Assembly: GCA_947095535.1 (NCBI GenBank)
Contig: OX352774.1
Location: forward strand, 246,165,825-246,229,824
Source of the DNA: Poecilobothrus nobilitatus
Lineage: Eukaryota > Arthropoda > Insecta > Diptera > Dolichopodidae
Reading direction: 5' to 3'
DNA: 64,000 nucleotides
Shown here: positions 39,379 through 51,300 of the stretch, piece after piece
Position numbering within the stretch: position 1 is the stretch's first letter
How the letters are laid out: every line of letters begins with the position of its first letter
Translations under genes and position numbers: made by a program
Notes under the pieces: generated by a model
Database searches by the model: none
What the model saw: the letters and a program-made list of their open reading frames with translations, nothing else
Told to the model about the DNA's origin: nothing

Positions 39379-40919
39379 ATCCAATTTTTGTTTAAGTTTT
39401 CTTTTTAGTTATTCTTTCAAATTTTATTGACTTAACTTTATTTTTAAAGAAGTAAATACATTATAAATTGTATAAAAGGATTGGTAAATTAATAAATTAT
39501 GAATGTTACTGTCAAATTTGACGTTTCTTTGATTTATAACAGGGCAGAAAGATCATTTAATTTTTGACGTTTGCATTTTTATTTAATCTTTCCCCTATTG
39601 GTTAACTTTTGAACTAAAGTTTAATTATATCTGATTATATCGGTTTTAAATAAAAACAAAGCTCAACAGTTAACACCAGTTAACTAACTAAGTAAAGATA
39701 AACCAAAGAGAAGAGAACTTAAAACAATAAAGCTCTTTACAATACAGAGAAACATTGTAAACTATTTATAAATAATAAAATTATAATAACAAACATTCAT
39801 TTTAGTTTTGGTTGAAGATGACTTGAAAGGAGGAAAACACAATAATCAATAAGAAATTAAATCCACACTTGTTTCACACTTGACCATCTCGTAACTGCAG
39901 CTTTCAATTTATTGAAAGGAGGAATGAAGGAAAGGAAAATATTCAAGTTGCGAGGGGAATGAAATAAACGAAAGAAAATATCGAGATGCTCAGTATGAAA
40001 CCGGGTATTGCTATACTTACAATGATTAAGAAAATAATAGAAGGACAAATGGAATGGAGACTATCGTATTAATGGATAACAAAATCGCGAACCCCTCATA
40101 TATCTTGATTCTTAACATGTTCAAAGTTATATGAAGGGCGAAAATGTAACATCTTTATTCGTTTTGACATGTTGGACTGGAAGATAAATGAAAATGTATA
40201 CGCGGAATTGATAATTGATAAATTGATATCGGATAATGATTTCTCTCATACATAATTCCACTCGGCGTTTCTCTTAATATGGATTCAAAATATAATAGAA
40301 TATTAATGAATAACACTTAAGATATAAATAGATATAAATATGATTATAAAAATAATCATTTATGATTCACTTAATTCAGTTTTTAAGAAAAAAACGTTTA
40401 TTAGAAAAAAATTCATCTTATATTTAAATTTTATCCTAAAAAGAGGGATTGCAAAATATTTTTTTTACTAAACATTCTAATAAAACTTTCATCTCGCAGA
40501 AAATCGAAAAAAATTGTGTATGTTAAATTTTTATAGCAAAAATAATAACAAATTTTGGAGACATAAAAAAAAATAACAAAACTGTTGTACCGTAATAATG
40601 AATGGAAAATCAAAATCTTATGTTAAAATTAATTTTTCTACAAATTTCTTTGTAGAGAATCCCTCTTAAGTTATTTTAATGATGAACTTAAGATGAAAAA
40701 CTTGGCAAAATTGAAAACTGTCACTTGAATATGTCAAATAAAGAACAGCTTTCTAAAAGGGAAAAGAAAATATTTATAATTAAAAAGTAAAGCAAGATAA
40801 TCTATAAAAGTTCATTATTATTAATATTAAATTAAAATTTAGAAAAGTATCTTAAAACATACTGTTTTAACAGTGATAAATTGTTATTTTAAATTTATTC
40901 AAACAAATAAAAAATAAAT
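39379..40919. other. divergent SCYL3-MCRIP intergenic region
   Basis: About 1.5 kb between two divergent start codons; it must hold both promoters and leaders. The segment of about 39690-40330 is visibly less AT-rich and more purine-rich than the surrounding DNA, with a repeated TTGAAAGGAGGAA word (39818 and 39912), but has no long ORF. It could be a decayed repeat. I recognise no element in it. Confidence 0.5.
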
Positions 40920-41509
40920 ATGGATCACAGGAATGGGTGAGACTTGTGTACACTTGATATTAACAAAATATTTTTTTTTATAAATGGCTTTATGTAAATA
41001 TTTCATTGAATTTGATTTTATTTGTTTATTTAAATTAGGCATTCATACACAAATTTAAGGCGGAATCAAAGTAACAATATACAAAATTCCCAAGATCATG
41101 AATGGTTAGTTATTTTTTTTTTTTAATTTTTCTATGTATGTACATACATATTATAGTAATTTTGACAATTTTTGATGTTTTTTTTTAGGCCAACGCGTCG
41201 TAGACAGATTACAACACAGCAAATTAATAATCGAGTAGAAACACAACAGCCCTTAACACAGCATGATGAATTAATAAAATACATAAAAGATGCTTGGTAT
41301 AAGGTTTGTAAAATATTTTGTTTTTATATTCTATATACAAAATAAATTAATTTTAGGTAAATGAACCTGGTCCACACGGGAAAGGGCCACATTTTTATCG
41401 AGCAGAATTTATAAGACCACCAGTTGGTTTTCAGCCATTCGATTTAGAAGAATTTTGGGGACAACGTGTTGTTCAGAATATTCGTGTTAATTCTCCCGGA
41501 CATCAATGA
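40920..41509 (+). CDS. MCRIP: MCRIP/FAM195-family small protein, complete, four exons
   Basis: Too split to appear as an open frame: exons 40920-40936 (17 nt), 41039-41104, 41189-41303 and 41357-41509. All GT-AG junctions join in phase to a 116-aa protein. It starts MDHRNGHSYTNLRRN, has DELIKYIKDAWYKV (compare EENVRFVSEAWQQV in MCRIP2) and RPPVGFQPFDLEEFWGQRVV near the end (compare NPRLQNFVPIDLDEWWAQQF). These two blocks and their spacing are the signature of the MAPK-regulated corepressor-interacting proteins, small disordered proteins that bind CtBP and DDX6/stress-granule partners in vertebrates. The vertebrate sequences are quoted from memory. The exon model rests on splice consensus and frame; the 17-nt first exon is the least certain part. 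It is convergent with RanGAP, 0.8 kb away. Confidence 0.78.
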
Positions 41510-42337
41510 AATTATATTCAATATATTAAAGAAAAGAGAAGAAGCAACTGACAATGAATGTTCGTTTTATAAAATAATTATTAAGTATATACATATATAT
41601 ATATATTATTATTATATTATATATGTATATATGATTACAATATAATAATTCATGTAAAGGGAAAAGTATCAATTATTTTCGCTATTAAATTTAAAACAAA
41701 AAAAAAATACGTATTGTAATATCGGAAATTTTTACAATTACATTATGGCTTCTGATATAGTATGATACTTCGGATCTGAATATTATTTTTTTTTCTGAAT
41801 ATTTATTATATATAATTCCTTAATTATGTAAAAAAAATTAATTAATTATTTAGGTTAAAATAATTTGTCTATATAGTAATTTTTCAAATTTTCTTATTTT
41901 AGTTATATGCGTAAAGTTTTTCGATTTTGTTTGACATGCAAGTAGGAATAAATAAATAGATTTCATATCTTATCATATTTTTGTCTTGGTAAAAAAAATG
42001 TTCTTTGTCATATTTCTGTATTTTTACTTATAGAAATCTAAATATATTAAAAATATATTTTAAATTTTTGAGGTTTATTACATAAAGAAAAAAAATTAGA
42101 TTTAAATTTAAATGCGTTTTTATTAATTTTTATTTAGGAAAACAAAAATCTAAAATTCCTATATAATGAATTTTTTGAACAAAAACGTTTTAATGGCTTT
42201 TAGTTTTCTAACAAAATATTTTTCATTAATAAAATAACTTTTATAATTTTCAGTTTTTTACATATATTTTAAAAATTGTCTCCTTTAATTAACATTTGCT
42301 TTACCTTTTATTCCTTTTTAATTTTATGTTATAATTA
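41510..42337. other. MCRIP-RanGAP convergent 3' region
   Basis: AT-rich sequence with a TA-rich patch at 41590-41635. It holds both 3'UTRs. No gene seen. Confidence 0.7.
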
Positions 42338-44487
42338 TCATACGACAGTTGAAAATCGTTCTAAAAATAATTTAAAGGAAGATTCAATGTCATCAGGGAA
42401 AGATTTTTTTTCAATAGCAACTTTAAGAGCATCTCGCAGGTTTTTAAGATTGTAAACTGGCCTAAAAGATTTATCTTCACATTTCAATAGGCCTAATTGA
42501 ATTAAGAAGAAAGTACGAACTCTGGATATTTGATTTGTTTCGTTTGCATAATCAAATGAATCTTTATATAAAGCAACTGCTATGTCCATAGCTTCTGGTG
42601 ATTCTGCTGATATATCTGAACATTTTAAAACTAAAAACGTTAATCTTATTAAATATTCATCTCCCTCGTATTGCTGAAATATATAATGGTTTTTTTTTTC
42701 TGTTTTAAGGAAACTGGTTAATTATGCATTTATACCTACTTTCAAATATTCTCTAAACGCCTCTAATTTATTTGTTTCTGTTAAAGAATCGAATAATTTT
42801 AAAGAAACAATATTGGAATCAACAAATGTATCTATGGTATTTGGTAACTCTTCCTCATTAACAAAAACAATACTGTCATTGTGAGATGTATCTGCACTCT
42901 AGAAAAAAAATCACATTTTAGAAGAATAAAATATAAATTCTAGAGAAAAAAAAAACACTAACTCTGTTTTTGAACTCGGCAATATAATTTACATCATAAT
43001 CTTCGGTGAAATAACTTGAATTGCTTTTTTTATCTTTTTGAATTTGTTTATCTTCAATATTTTCATTATATTCTTCATCTGCTTCACCTTCATCAGTTTG
43101 ATTTTCTTCTTCTTCTTCATCCTCACTGTTACCTTCTTTTTCTTCTTCCTCTTCTTCATCTTCTTCTCCCTCGTCATTTTCCAATGTTCCTAAGCACTCT
43201 GTTTTTTCATTTTGTCCCATAATTTCTTGTATAGTTATACAACCCTCTTCACCAAACTAAAAAAAAAAAATGCATTTTCTAAAAACAATTCAATTATGTA
43301 GTTATAAATACTTGGTTGGAATTTAAGATTAATGATTTAAGATTTCTTTTCTCTCCCATAACAGAGGCAATTGTAACTCCACCATTTAATCCAATTTCAT
43401 TGGAATCCAAAATTACAGTCTAAAATTAATAAATTTAAACATTTAGTACGTACATATATTTAATAAATATATTTTACTTCCAAATCCTCATGATTTTCCT
43501 GTAGTGCTTCAGCTAATAAAATAGATCCTTTAGTTTTAAGTAAACAATCTCCAAAATTTATTTCTTTTAGTCTTAAAAAAAAGGCTGTTTTAAAAAAATT
43601 AGGAATATAATAATTGCTTTAAAATATACTTTTGCATTGAACTGAAAGCATTCGCTAAATATACAGCGCCCTTCGCTGTAATGGTATTGTCATTTAAATT
43701 TAAAATTTTCATATTTGGATTTTCTTTAAACGCATCAGATAATGCAGCAATTCCAACGTGATATATTCCATTTTGTGGCATAGCTATTTCTTCTAAAGTT
43801 TTAACTGTCTCAAAAACCTTAGCTAATGCTTTTGCTCCTTCATTTTCTAAACGATTTCTTCCAGCTACAAAAACTTTTAGCTTTAAAGGTTTTCCAGCTT
43901 TAACACTTGATTCGTGGCATGATAATAGTGCGTTTGCCAACATTTTACCCCCTTGAATGCCCAAACCACAATTATTTAATTTCAGTTCTTGTAAACTATA
44001 ACAAGCTGAGCTTTTTATTAAATCAACTAATCCAACCATGCCGTTTGGACCCAAAGCATTGTCACTACAATCTAAAACTGCTAAATTAGCACCAGCTTTT
44101 GTTATTCCATTTCCCATTTCTTTCAAAGCTAATGGAATCTCAGTTTTGAGTCGGCCAGTAAATAAATCTTTCCATAAAGCCTTTTCGAATTCTGGATGTT
44201 TTTCAAGTGCATTACCTATTGCTTTAGCAGCTTCTACACCTAGAGTATTACCTTCTAAATTCAGAAATGATAATTTTTGACATTTATTTATTTCATCAAT
44301 TACTGGTTGAACTAAAAATGAAATAATTTTTCTCTTTAGTGAATAATGAAATATACATTATTACGTTTTGTTTTTATTTCTTACCTTGAGCTTCAGTCTC
44401 CCATTTTTGTGATTTGCTTTCGAAACTAACACCATTAACAACAGAATCTAACTCTTCGGCCAATTTTGTAAAACTAAAATTTTCCAT
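42338..44487 (-). CDS. RanGAP: Ran GTPase-activating protein RanGAP1, complete, seven exons
   Basis: RanGAP stimulates GTP hydrolysis by Ran on the cytoplasmic side of the nuclear envelope and so maintains the RanGTP gradient for nuclear transport. Exons in transcript order: 44487-44385, 44311-43630, 43571-43478, 43419-43312, 43256-42963, 42898-42740 and 42673-42338; joined they give 591 aa (human RanGAP1 is 587). Residues of about 30-340 are leucine-rich repeats with family-diagnostic stretches [28 protein letters not shown] and KEINFGDC. A strongly acidic Glu/Asp region follows (about 370-430), then the C-terminal domain. LLKCED near the end keeps the LKxE form of the SUMO acceptor of vertebrate RanGAP1 (Lys544 here). 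The start [15 protein letters not shown] is the first ATG in frame. Introns are 50-80 nt. Confidence 0.97.
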
Positions 44488-46853
44488 TTCGGAAATTATA
44501 ATTAAAAATAGTGATTTTTAAAACTTTTAAACTGCAGTAAAAAATATAGATGTAAATAATATGATAAAACAACGTTTTTGTTATATTAACTTTTGTTTGC
44601 GTTAAAAAAATCAGCACGCAAATTGTTACCAAGTTTTATGAAACTATAAGCAGCTGCAGTTTTTGCCGGTTGAATTGTCAAACGTGATGTCAATATTTAA
44701 AATAAATAAATAACAAAATTCGCAATTTTAGCGGGATTATAATTTATAACAGAGTTGTCGCTAAAGAAAAATATATACCTATTTTTTTGAATAGCACTTA
44801 AATATTAATAAATGTGTCAATGTGGTCAAATGTGTTTTTGGAGTAGTAAGTACATACATATGTAATATTTTTTATATTAATGCGAGAACAAATTCAAATT
44901 TAACTTTGATCAAAACTTAAATGGTTTTACATGTTGAAAATAAAAAAGGGACATTATTTATATTTTTGTTGTTGTTCGTTATGCAATGTTATTAATTTTA
45001 TTTTGTGTAGTCAATATGAATTATTAACTTTGTTTCTTCCACTCTAACTAAAGACTGTTTTTATTTTTTTTAATCACCTCTTAGACTAACTTCATTTTGC
45101 ATAATTAATTTTTGTCGCGCTTCCTTTAAATTTCTAAATTGATGTTAAAAATGTTTGTACTGCTCTCTGAATGCTTTTATTTTATTTATTAATTATTATC
45201 ATGGAAGGAAATTTTTAAACAATATTGTCAAAACATCAATTATCAAATAAACTTATTGGCTCATTCCACACGGATCTTTGAATTGGATTTCTTAACTTAA
45301 CTGTTTATTTGCACATGGTCCTTTACGACATAGATTCAATATATTCATAGATATATTTGAAAATAAATTTTGAAACGGTGAGTAAAGTATGTACATATAA
45401 ATATAGAATTATAATTACAGAAAACTAAGTCAGTTAGCAAATTATTATTTTTTTTTAATTCTATTTATTCTTTTAAATAGGTATTTATTAAAAAAAACAG
45501 GAAATAGGTATTTAGTTTTTTCACCACTAGCAAAATTTTCAATTCTGAAATAAAAAATAAAATTGTTATGGTAATTTTGTAAATGGTTCTTGCTAACAAT
45601 TTCATTATATTATAAACCGTTAGCTCATAATAATAAATTAGATACATAATTAGTATTAAATTATTAATTTTAATAAACCTTAAAATTTTTATAAGATTAA
45701 TAAAAAAAAAATGCATTCCAATTTTATTTCATTTTATTTTATTCTTCTTTCATCAGGAGAATAAATTAGGATCGGAAAGATAGAAAAAGGTTCTCTTGCG
45801 GTTGTTACATTAATTGTGGATTTATAGAATAATTTTTACATTTTTTCAAAATGTGATGTATTTGCATAAAACGGTTTATACCGTTATCACCGCTTTGAAT
45901 AAAATTCATAGAAAAAAAGGAAAGTTAATTTTACTGATAAAAAAAGAAAATAACAATAGTCTTCAATTTGTTTAAGTAAATTCAATAGATATATAAATTC
46001 AATTTTCTTTTACATTCTCCAACTGTTTAAAATGTTCTTGATAATTCCACCGAAAAAAAAACTTAATTCAACAGTGGTGCATCGTTGAATTATTTTCATA
46101 ATAAAAAATTTTAATAATATGTTGTTTTCAGAAATTTTGTTTGTTTTTTTTAAAGTTTTTAAATTTACAAGCGAACAATGTTTTGTTTTTTGACCCTCAA
46201 ATATGAGACATAAAAAAATATATTCTCTCTGATTATTCTTCATAAAATTTGGAATAGTATTTAATATAATTATAGTAATTATTATAACTATAATTTTCAT
46301 ACTATTATTTGTGCATAAATTAACCCGTTTAACAATTGAGCAACTCACAGCAAAAATATTATTTCGTTTAATACCCCTTTGCAATAAATTCAAAATGCTG
46401 GAGGCTGCAGCTGCGAGTTGCTCTAATGTTAAACGGGGTATTCATATCATACACAAAATTATGAAATGTTGAATATTTCTTTATAACTACAAAAAATTGT
46501 AAATAAATTAGATAAATTTGAAGAAAATCAGATAATTATTAATAATATAAAACTATTATTTCAAATAGAAACTGGTAAGTGATAGCCTTTGTTGCTCTAT
46601 TTAGGGTTAAAATAAAACCAAAAACTGACCTCTCAAGACCTCTCACATAGATGTATGTATGTGCGGGCGAGGCGAGCTCTAATCATTTCATTACACGAGT
46701 CACGAATCGACAAATCCAGTTTTATTTTCAAATGCCATAATTAAATCTTGTTGTAGAAGTTTTGTAAACATATTAAAATAATTGTCATTCGTTAGAATTT
46801 GATATATTTATTGTCATTGGTGTTTCCGGTTGTCAACTGTCAGCTGAGGCTGT
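44488..46853. other. divergent RanGAP-RpL5 intergenic region
   Basis: 2.4 kb between divergent genes. Apart from the foldback element at 46322-46439, I see no gene. Short open frames on the minus strand (45465-45716 and 46010-46393) look like AT-rich chance ORFs with no family resemblance. A region of lower AT content at about 46610-46720 may belong to the RpL5 promoter. Confidence 0.6.
46322..46439. repeat. foldback / MITE-like inverted repeat
   Basis: The arms are 46322-46351 (AACCCGTTTAACAATTGAGC, then AACTCACAGC) and 46410-46439 (GCTGCGAGTTGCTCTAATGT, then TAAACGGGGT). They are about 30 bp each, complementary over most positions, and separated by 58 bp. TA-rich flanks (T-A before the left arm, TA at the right) would fit a Tc1/mariner-type MITE. 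No ORF. It lies upstream of RpL5. Confidence 0.7.
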
Positions 46854-46866
46854 CCTTTTCTTTTTT
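46854..46866 (+). promoter_or_regulatory. probable 5'-TOP start of RpL5
   Basis: CCTTTTCTTTTTT lies 65-77 nt upstream of the ATG. A C followed by an uninterrupted pyrimidine run is the transcription-start and translational-control signature of ribosomal protein mRNAs (5' terminal oligopyrimidine). The position is inferred; the true start is not proven. Confidence 0.6.
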
Positions 46867-46930
46867 AACCCGTTTGGGATAGATATCGTGTATTGTTCGC
46901 GGGTGGAAATTATAAAAAAAATCCATTAAA

Positions 46931-48366
46931 ATGGTAATAATTTGTTCAAATTTTACTTAAAACTTTTAAATTAGAATATATTCTAACAGATATTGTTTAT
47001 ATTAATAAGTTTTTAAAACAGATGCCTTAGAATTTTTATGATTAAATTCAAAAATATAAGTTGCTAAAATTTTGTTTTGTTTTAGGGTTTCGTTAAAGTT
47101 GTTAAAAATAAGCAATACTTTAAGCGTTATCAAGTTAAATTTAAGAGGCGACGTGAAGGAAAAACTGATTACTATGCTAGAAAACGTCTTATCTTTCAAG
47201 ACAAAAATAAATACAATACCCCAAAATACCGTTTAATCGTTCGTTTGAGCAATAAGGATATTACGTGTCAAATTGCTTATGCACGTATTGAAGGTGATAA
47301 AATTGTATGTGCTTCATACTCCCATGAATTGCCAAAATATGGCATTAAGGTAAGGATAATCAAAATAGTATATAAGAAAAAGTGCAATTTTGTAAAATAT
47401 ATACAATTTTGTAGGTTGGATTAACTAATTATGCGGCTGCTTACTGTAGTGGTTTGCTAGTAGCCAGACGAATCCTTCATAAATTAGGTTTGGATTCATT
47501 ATATGCTGGGTGTACTGAAGTTACTGGTGAAGAATATAATGTTGAACCACTTGATGATGGACCAGGTGCATTCCGTTGTTATTTGGATGTTGGTTTAAGT
47601 CGTACTACCACCGGAGCTCGTGTATTCGGTGCTATGAAGGGTGCCGTAGATGGCGGTTTAAATATTCCTCATTCAGTCAAGAGATTCCCAGGATATTCAG
47701 CTGAAACAAAAAGCTTCAATGCTGAAGTACATAGGGCTCATATTTTTGGTCAACATGTTGCTGATTATATGAGAACATTAGAAGAAGAAGATAAAGATGC
47801 CTTCAAAAAACAATTCAGCAAATATATTGCATTACAAATCCGTGCTGATGATGTAAGTTTTTTTTTTTGTTTACTTTAAAATAATTTTTGTAGTAGATTG
47901 GTCAAATGTTTATTAATGGGACAAAATTGTTTTGGAAAAAAACTTCGATTCTCTAAATCCATTGTTACGTCCATTTTAAAAATTGCTGTATTTGCACCTC
48001 GATAGCACTACAGTGCCAAAAGTGGACTACATAAAATTATAATTTGTTGTTCGATTATATATGTAATCAATACATTTATCATCCTGTTATAATTATACAT
48101 TTACTTTTACTTTTAATATTGGATTTAGTTTTTCAACTACAAACAAAATAATAATTTTGTTTATTTTTATATTTTAGATTGAAGAAATTTACAAAAAAGC
48201 TCATGCCTCTATCCGTAATGATCCAACTCATAAGAAGGTTAAAAAATCTGGTGTCACCAAGAAGAGATGGTCAGCTAAGAAACTTACATTAGAACAACGT
48301 AAGAAGAAGGTTGCAGAACATAAAGCAAATTATATAGCTAAACTTCAAACTGAAACTGAGGCATAA
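46931..48366 (+). CDS. RpL5: 60S ribosomal protein L5 (uL18), complete, four coding exons
   Basis: RpL5 binds 5S rRNA together with L11 and sits in the central protuberance of the large ribosomal subunit. Coding exons: 46931-46933 (only the ATG), 47086-47349, 47415-47852 and 48178-48366, giving 297 aa, the usual insect length. The protein begins [20 protein letters not shown]. It has the central [15 protein letters not shown] and [20 protein letters not shown] blocks and the basic C-terminus [18 protein letters not shown] ending TETEA. All junctions are GT-AG and in phase. Putting the initiator codon alone on the first coding exon is common for ribosomal protein genes. An intron of 325 nt (47853-48177) is longer than the others and may host a small RNA. 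The protein is intact. Confidence 0.99.
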
Positions 48367-51300
48367 ATAAAGTGATTTTCATTTAACTGTCCTTGGTTAA
48401 AATAAAAAAGAAATTTGGAAATTTTATTCTTAGAGAACTAAATGAAATAAATTCAATTTTATTAAACCTAAATTTTCAATTTTTTTTAAAATTATGTTAA
48501 GGATATTTTTAGTTTATAAATAAATATTTTTATTATATATAAAATTTCGAATTTTATGATTGACTCAAAGAATGAATTAATTTGAATAACGAATACCCGA
48601 TAATGAATTGTATTTTTTCATAATTTATAGGGTGTTTTATGAATTATTTATCTTATATCCCAATATGTATATAAAATGATTTCGTTAATCTGATGAACAT
48701 GAACTATTGTCAAATTTAAAATTTATAAGAATATTTTGAAAATGGATATTAAATAAAATTTTAAGTAATTTGGGTATATATACATATAAAATAACATCGG
48801 GTTTATATAGAAATCTTAAAAATTGTTTTAAAAAATTTAGTTAGTTTCAGAACGAGATAATTACTAAAATATTCTGAAAAGCTGGTTTGAAATGTATTAT
48901 TTACTAATACTTACAAGAATTTTAACAATTTCTTCGGAGTACCATTATCTTTTCTCAGACTTTTATTATTATCTATCTATTTTACTATACCAAAGATGAG
49001 AGATGAATTTTTCTATTAATTTTTCTAAAACATATCTAAAAAATAAAAGTGGAAAAAAACAATCTAATTTTGTTGAGCAAAATTTTTATTTAACTTTTTT
49101 TTTTTTTTTTACTTTTTTTTTTTATATTTTGTAACAATTTTTATACATTTAGTTTTATTAGTTTTTATATAATTAACAAGTTTTTTTTTTTTTAATTTTT
49201 ATTTTTATCTTATGTGTTGTTTTTGTAAGATTTTTTAAAGTTGATTTGAATTTTGTTTACAATTTGAATGATTGGTAGGTTTATATTTTCATGCATGCAC
49301 TTTTCTTTGTTCGTTATAATTTCTTTAAATTTTCAGTCGTTTCTATTTTTGGAACTTTTTAGTTTCTCCATATTTTAATTAATTTACTATTTTTTTTGAG
49401 TACATAAAATTTTAAAAATTTTTCTAAAAGTTTTCATTCTTATTCACTATATTATAAAATATTGGTTTCCTTTTTTTTTTTTTTTAATCTATAAACTAAT
49501 TTCTCGGAGTGTGAATAACATCAAAAAATTTTTATTTATGTTTAAAAATTAAATATTTGATAATGTAAAATTATATAGACTGAATGTTTCTCTTAAATAT
49601 GTACGGAATAATTTCACAAAAAAACAAAAATATTAATTAAAAATTGAAAATAAATTAAAACCAAGTCAAGTGAAAGTCCTGAAAGTTTGAAGACAACTTA
49701 GAACTTTGTAAATTATGATTAAAGAAATTTAAATTTTAGTTATATTGGTTAATTTATTACTATTTATGTAATTATACATGTATCTTTCGGTTTTTCTTTC
49801 TTGAGATAAGAAAATTATTAGAAATCTTATTTTACATCTTTTAATTTACTTAATTCAAGTTTAGTTTTGAAATTTTAAGTCCTGTATCGGGGCAGTAGTT
49901 CTTTAATATAAGAATAATACATATTTCATTCCTTTAATAGTAAATTATTTAAAACTTTATAAATTCTTTTTTCTTTTTTTTAAATTAATAAAAATGATTG
50001 AAAATATATTATAATACGATACGATACAAAATGTAGATATATGTATGTATGTACTATGATTACATATGTATGTATGTACTATGTAGTTAAAATCTTCTAA
50101 TTCAATTGATAGTAGACCGTCACCACCGTTTCAGCAAAAATCTTCAGGAATTTTTTTTTCGGAAAATTTTAATACCTATTTAATTTATATGTTTTTTTGT
50201 TTTTGTTATGAACAACAAAATCGAAAAATGACTTTTCGAATTTTTACCGATATAATGAATTTATTTATGTATATAAAATTCAAATAAAAGATTTTATTAT
50301 TCGTTATTTTTATTTGTTTTTTTTTTTTTTTTTCATTTCATTGGTGAAATTTTTGTGGGTACATAATTAAAAATTTTCTTTCTTTAAACTTTTTTGTAAA
50401 CTTTTCCTGATAATTTGAATTTAGAAAAAAATTAACATAGAATTTTATTATTATTGATAAGAGTAACCCACCCGCTAATATTTAAAAAAAAAAAAAAAAT
50501 ATTGAAAGGAAATAAAAAAAAAATCTAATTTTTATTTCACAAATATTCTAAAAATTTTTATATTTAAATTTATATTTTTTTTTACCAAAAAAAAAGATTT
50601 AAATAAAAAAATTTAAATTATTTATTCTTCATAAAAATTTGGCTTTAACTATTATGTAATAGGGTTATGGTGGATTATCCCAAAGACAAGACTTTTTAAT
50701 ATTTAATGTATCTAATATACTTATACGTTATTTACGTACATATGCAGGTACGTATGCATGTTTTGTCTTTGGTTATTGGCTACATATATTTAATTATACT
50801 GTTCCTGCTTTTTTTTTTCTTCAAATTTCAATAAAATTTTATACACATAATTAATATTATATTTTGTTCCTGTTATGTTTCTAGCTACTGTAATTTTTTA
50901 TTTCTTTTTTTTCATTCAAATGCGCCTATCAATTATTTGTATGTAATATATACTTACATATATGTAATGTACATGTTTATGCCAACATAAGGAACAAAGT
51001 TATTAAATACTTTTTAGTTGAAAACTTTTGATATTTTGATATATGTATGTATGTATTCTAAAAATTCCAATTTTATCAATTTATTTGTATTTTGAATACG
51101 AATAAAAAATTTTTTTTTTTTTTTCGAAAAAATTAACATAACCCTACAAAATTTTTGTTTTGTTTTAAAAATTTCCATTGACTAAATTTTGTTAAATTAA
51201 TTTTTATATTTAACGAATTACATATTATTTTTTGTTTTTTCATTATTAATTTTGTTCTACTCTCTAATAAAATATTTTAATTACAAAATAAAATTAACAA

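Noticed and set aside
43016..43222. Leu/His-rich open frame on the plus strand
   Set aside because: It is the antisense shadow of the acidic Glu/Asp region of RanGAP.
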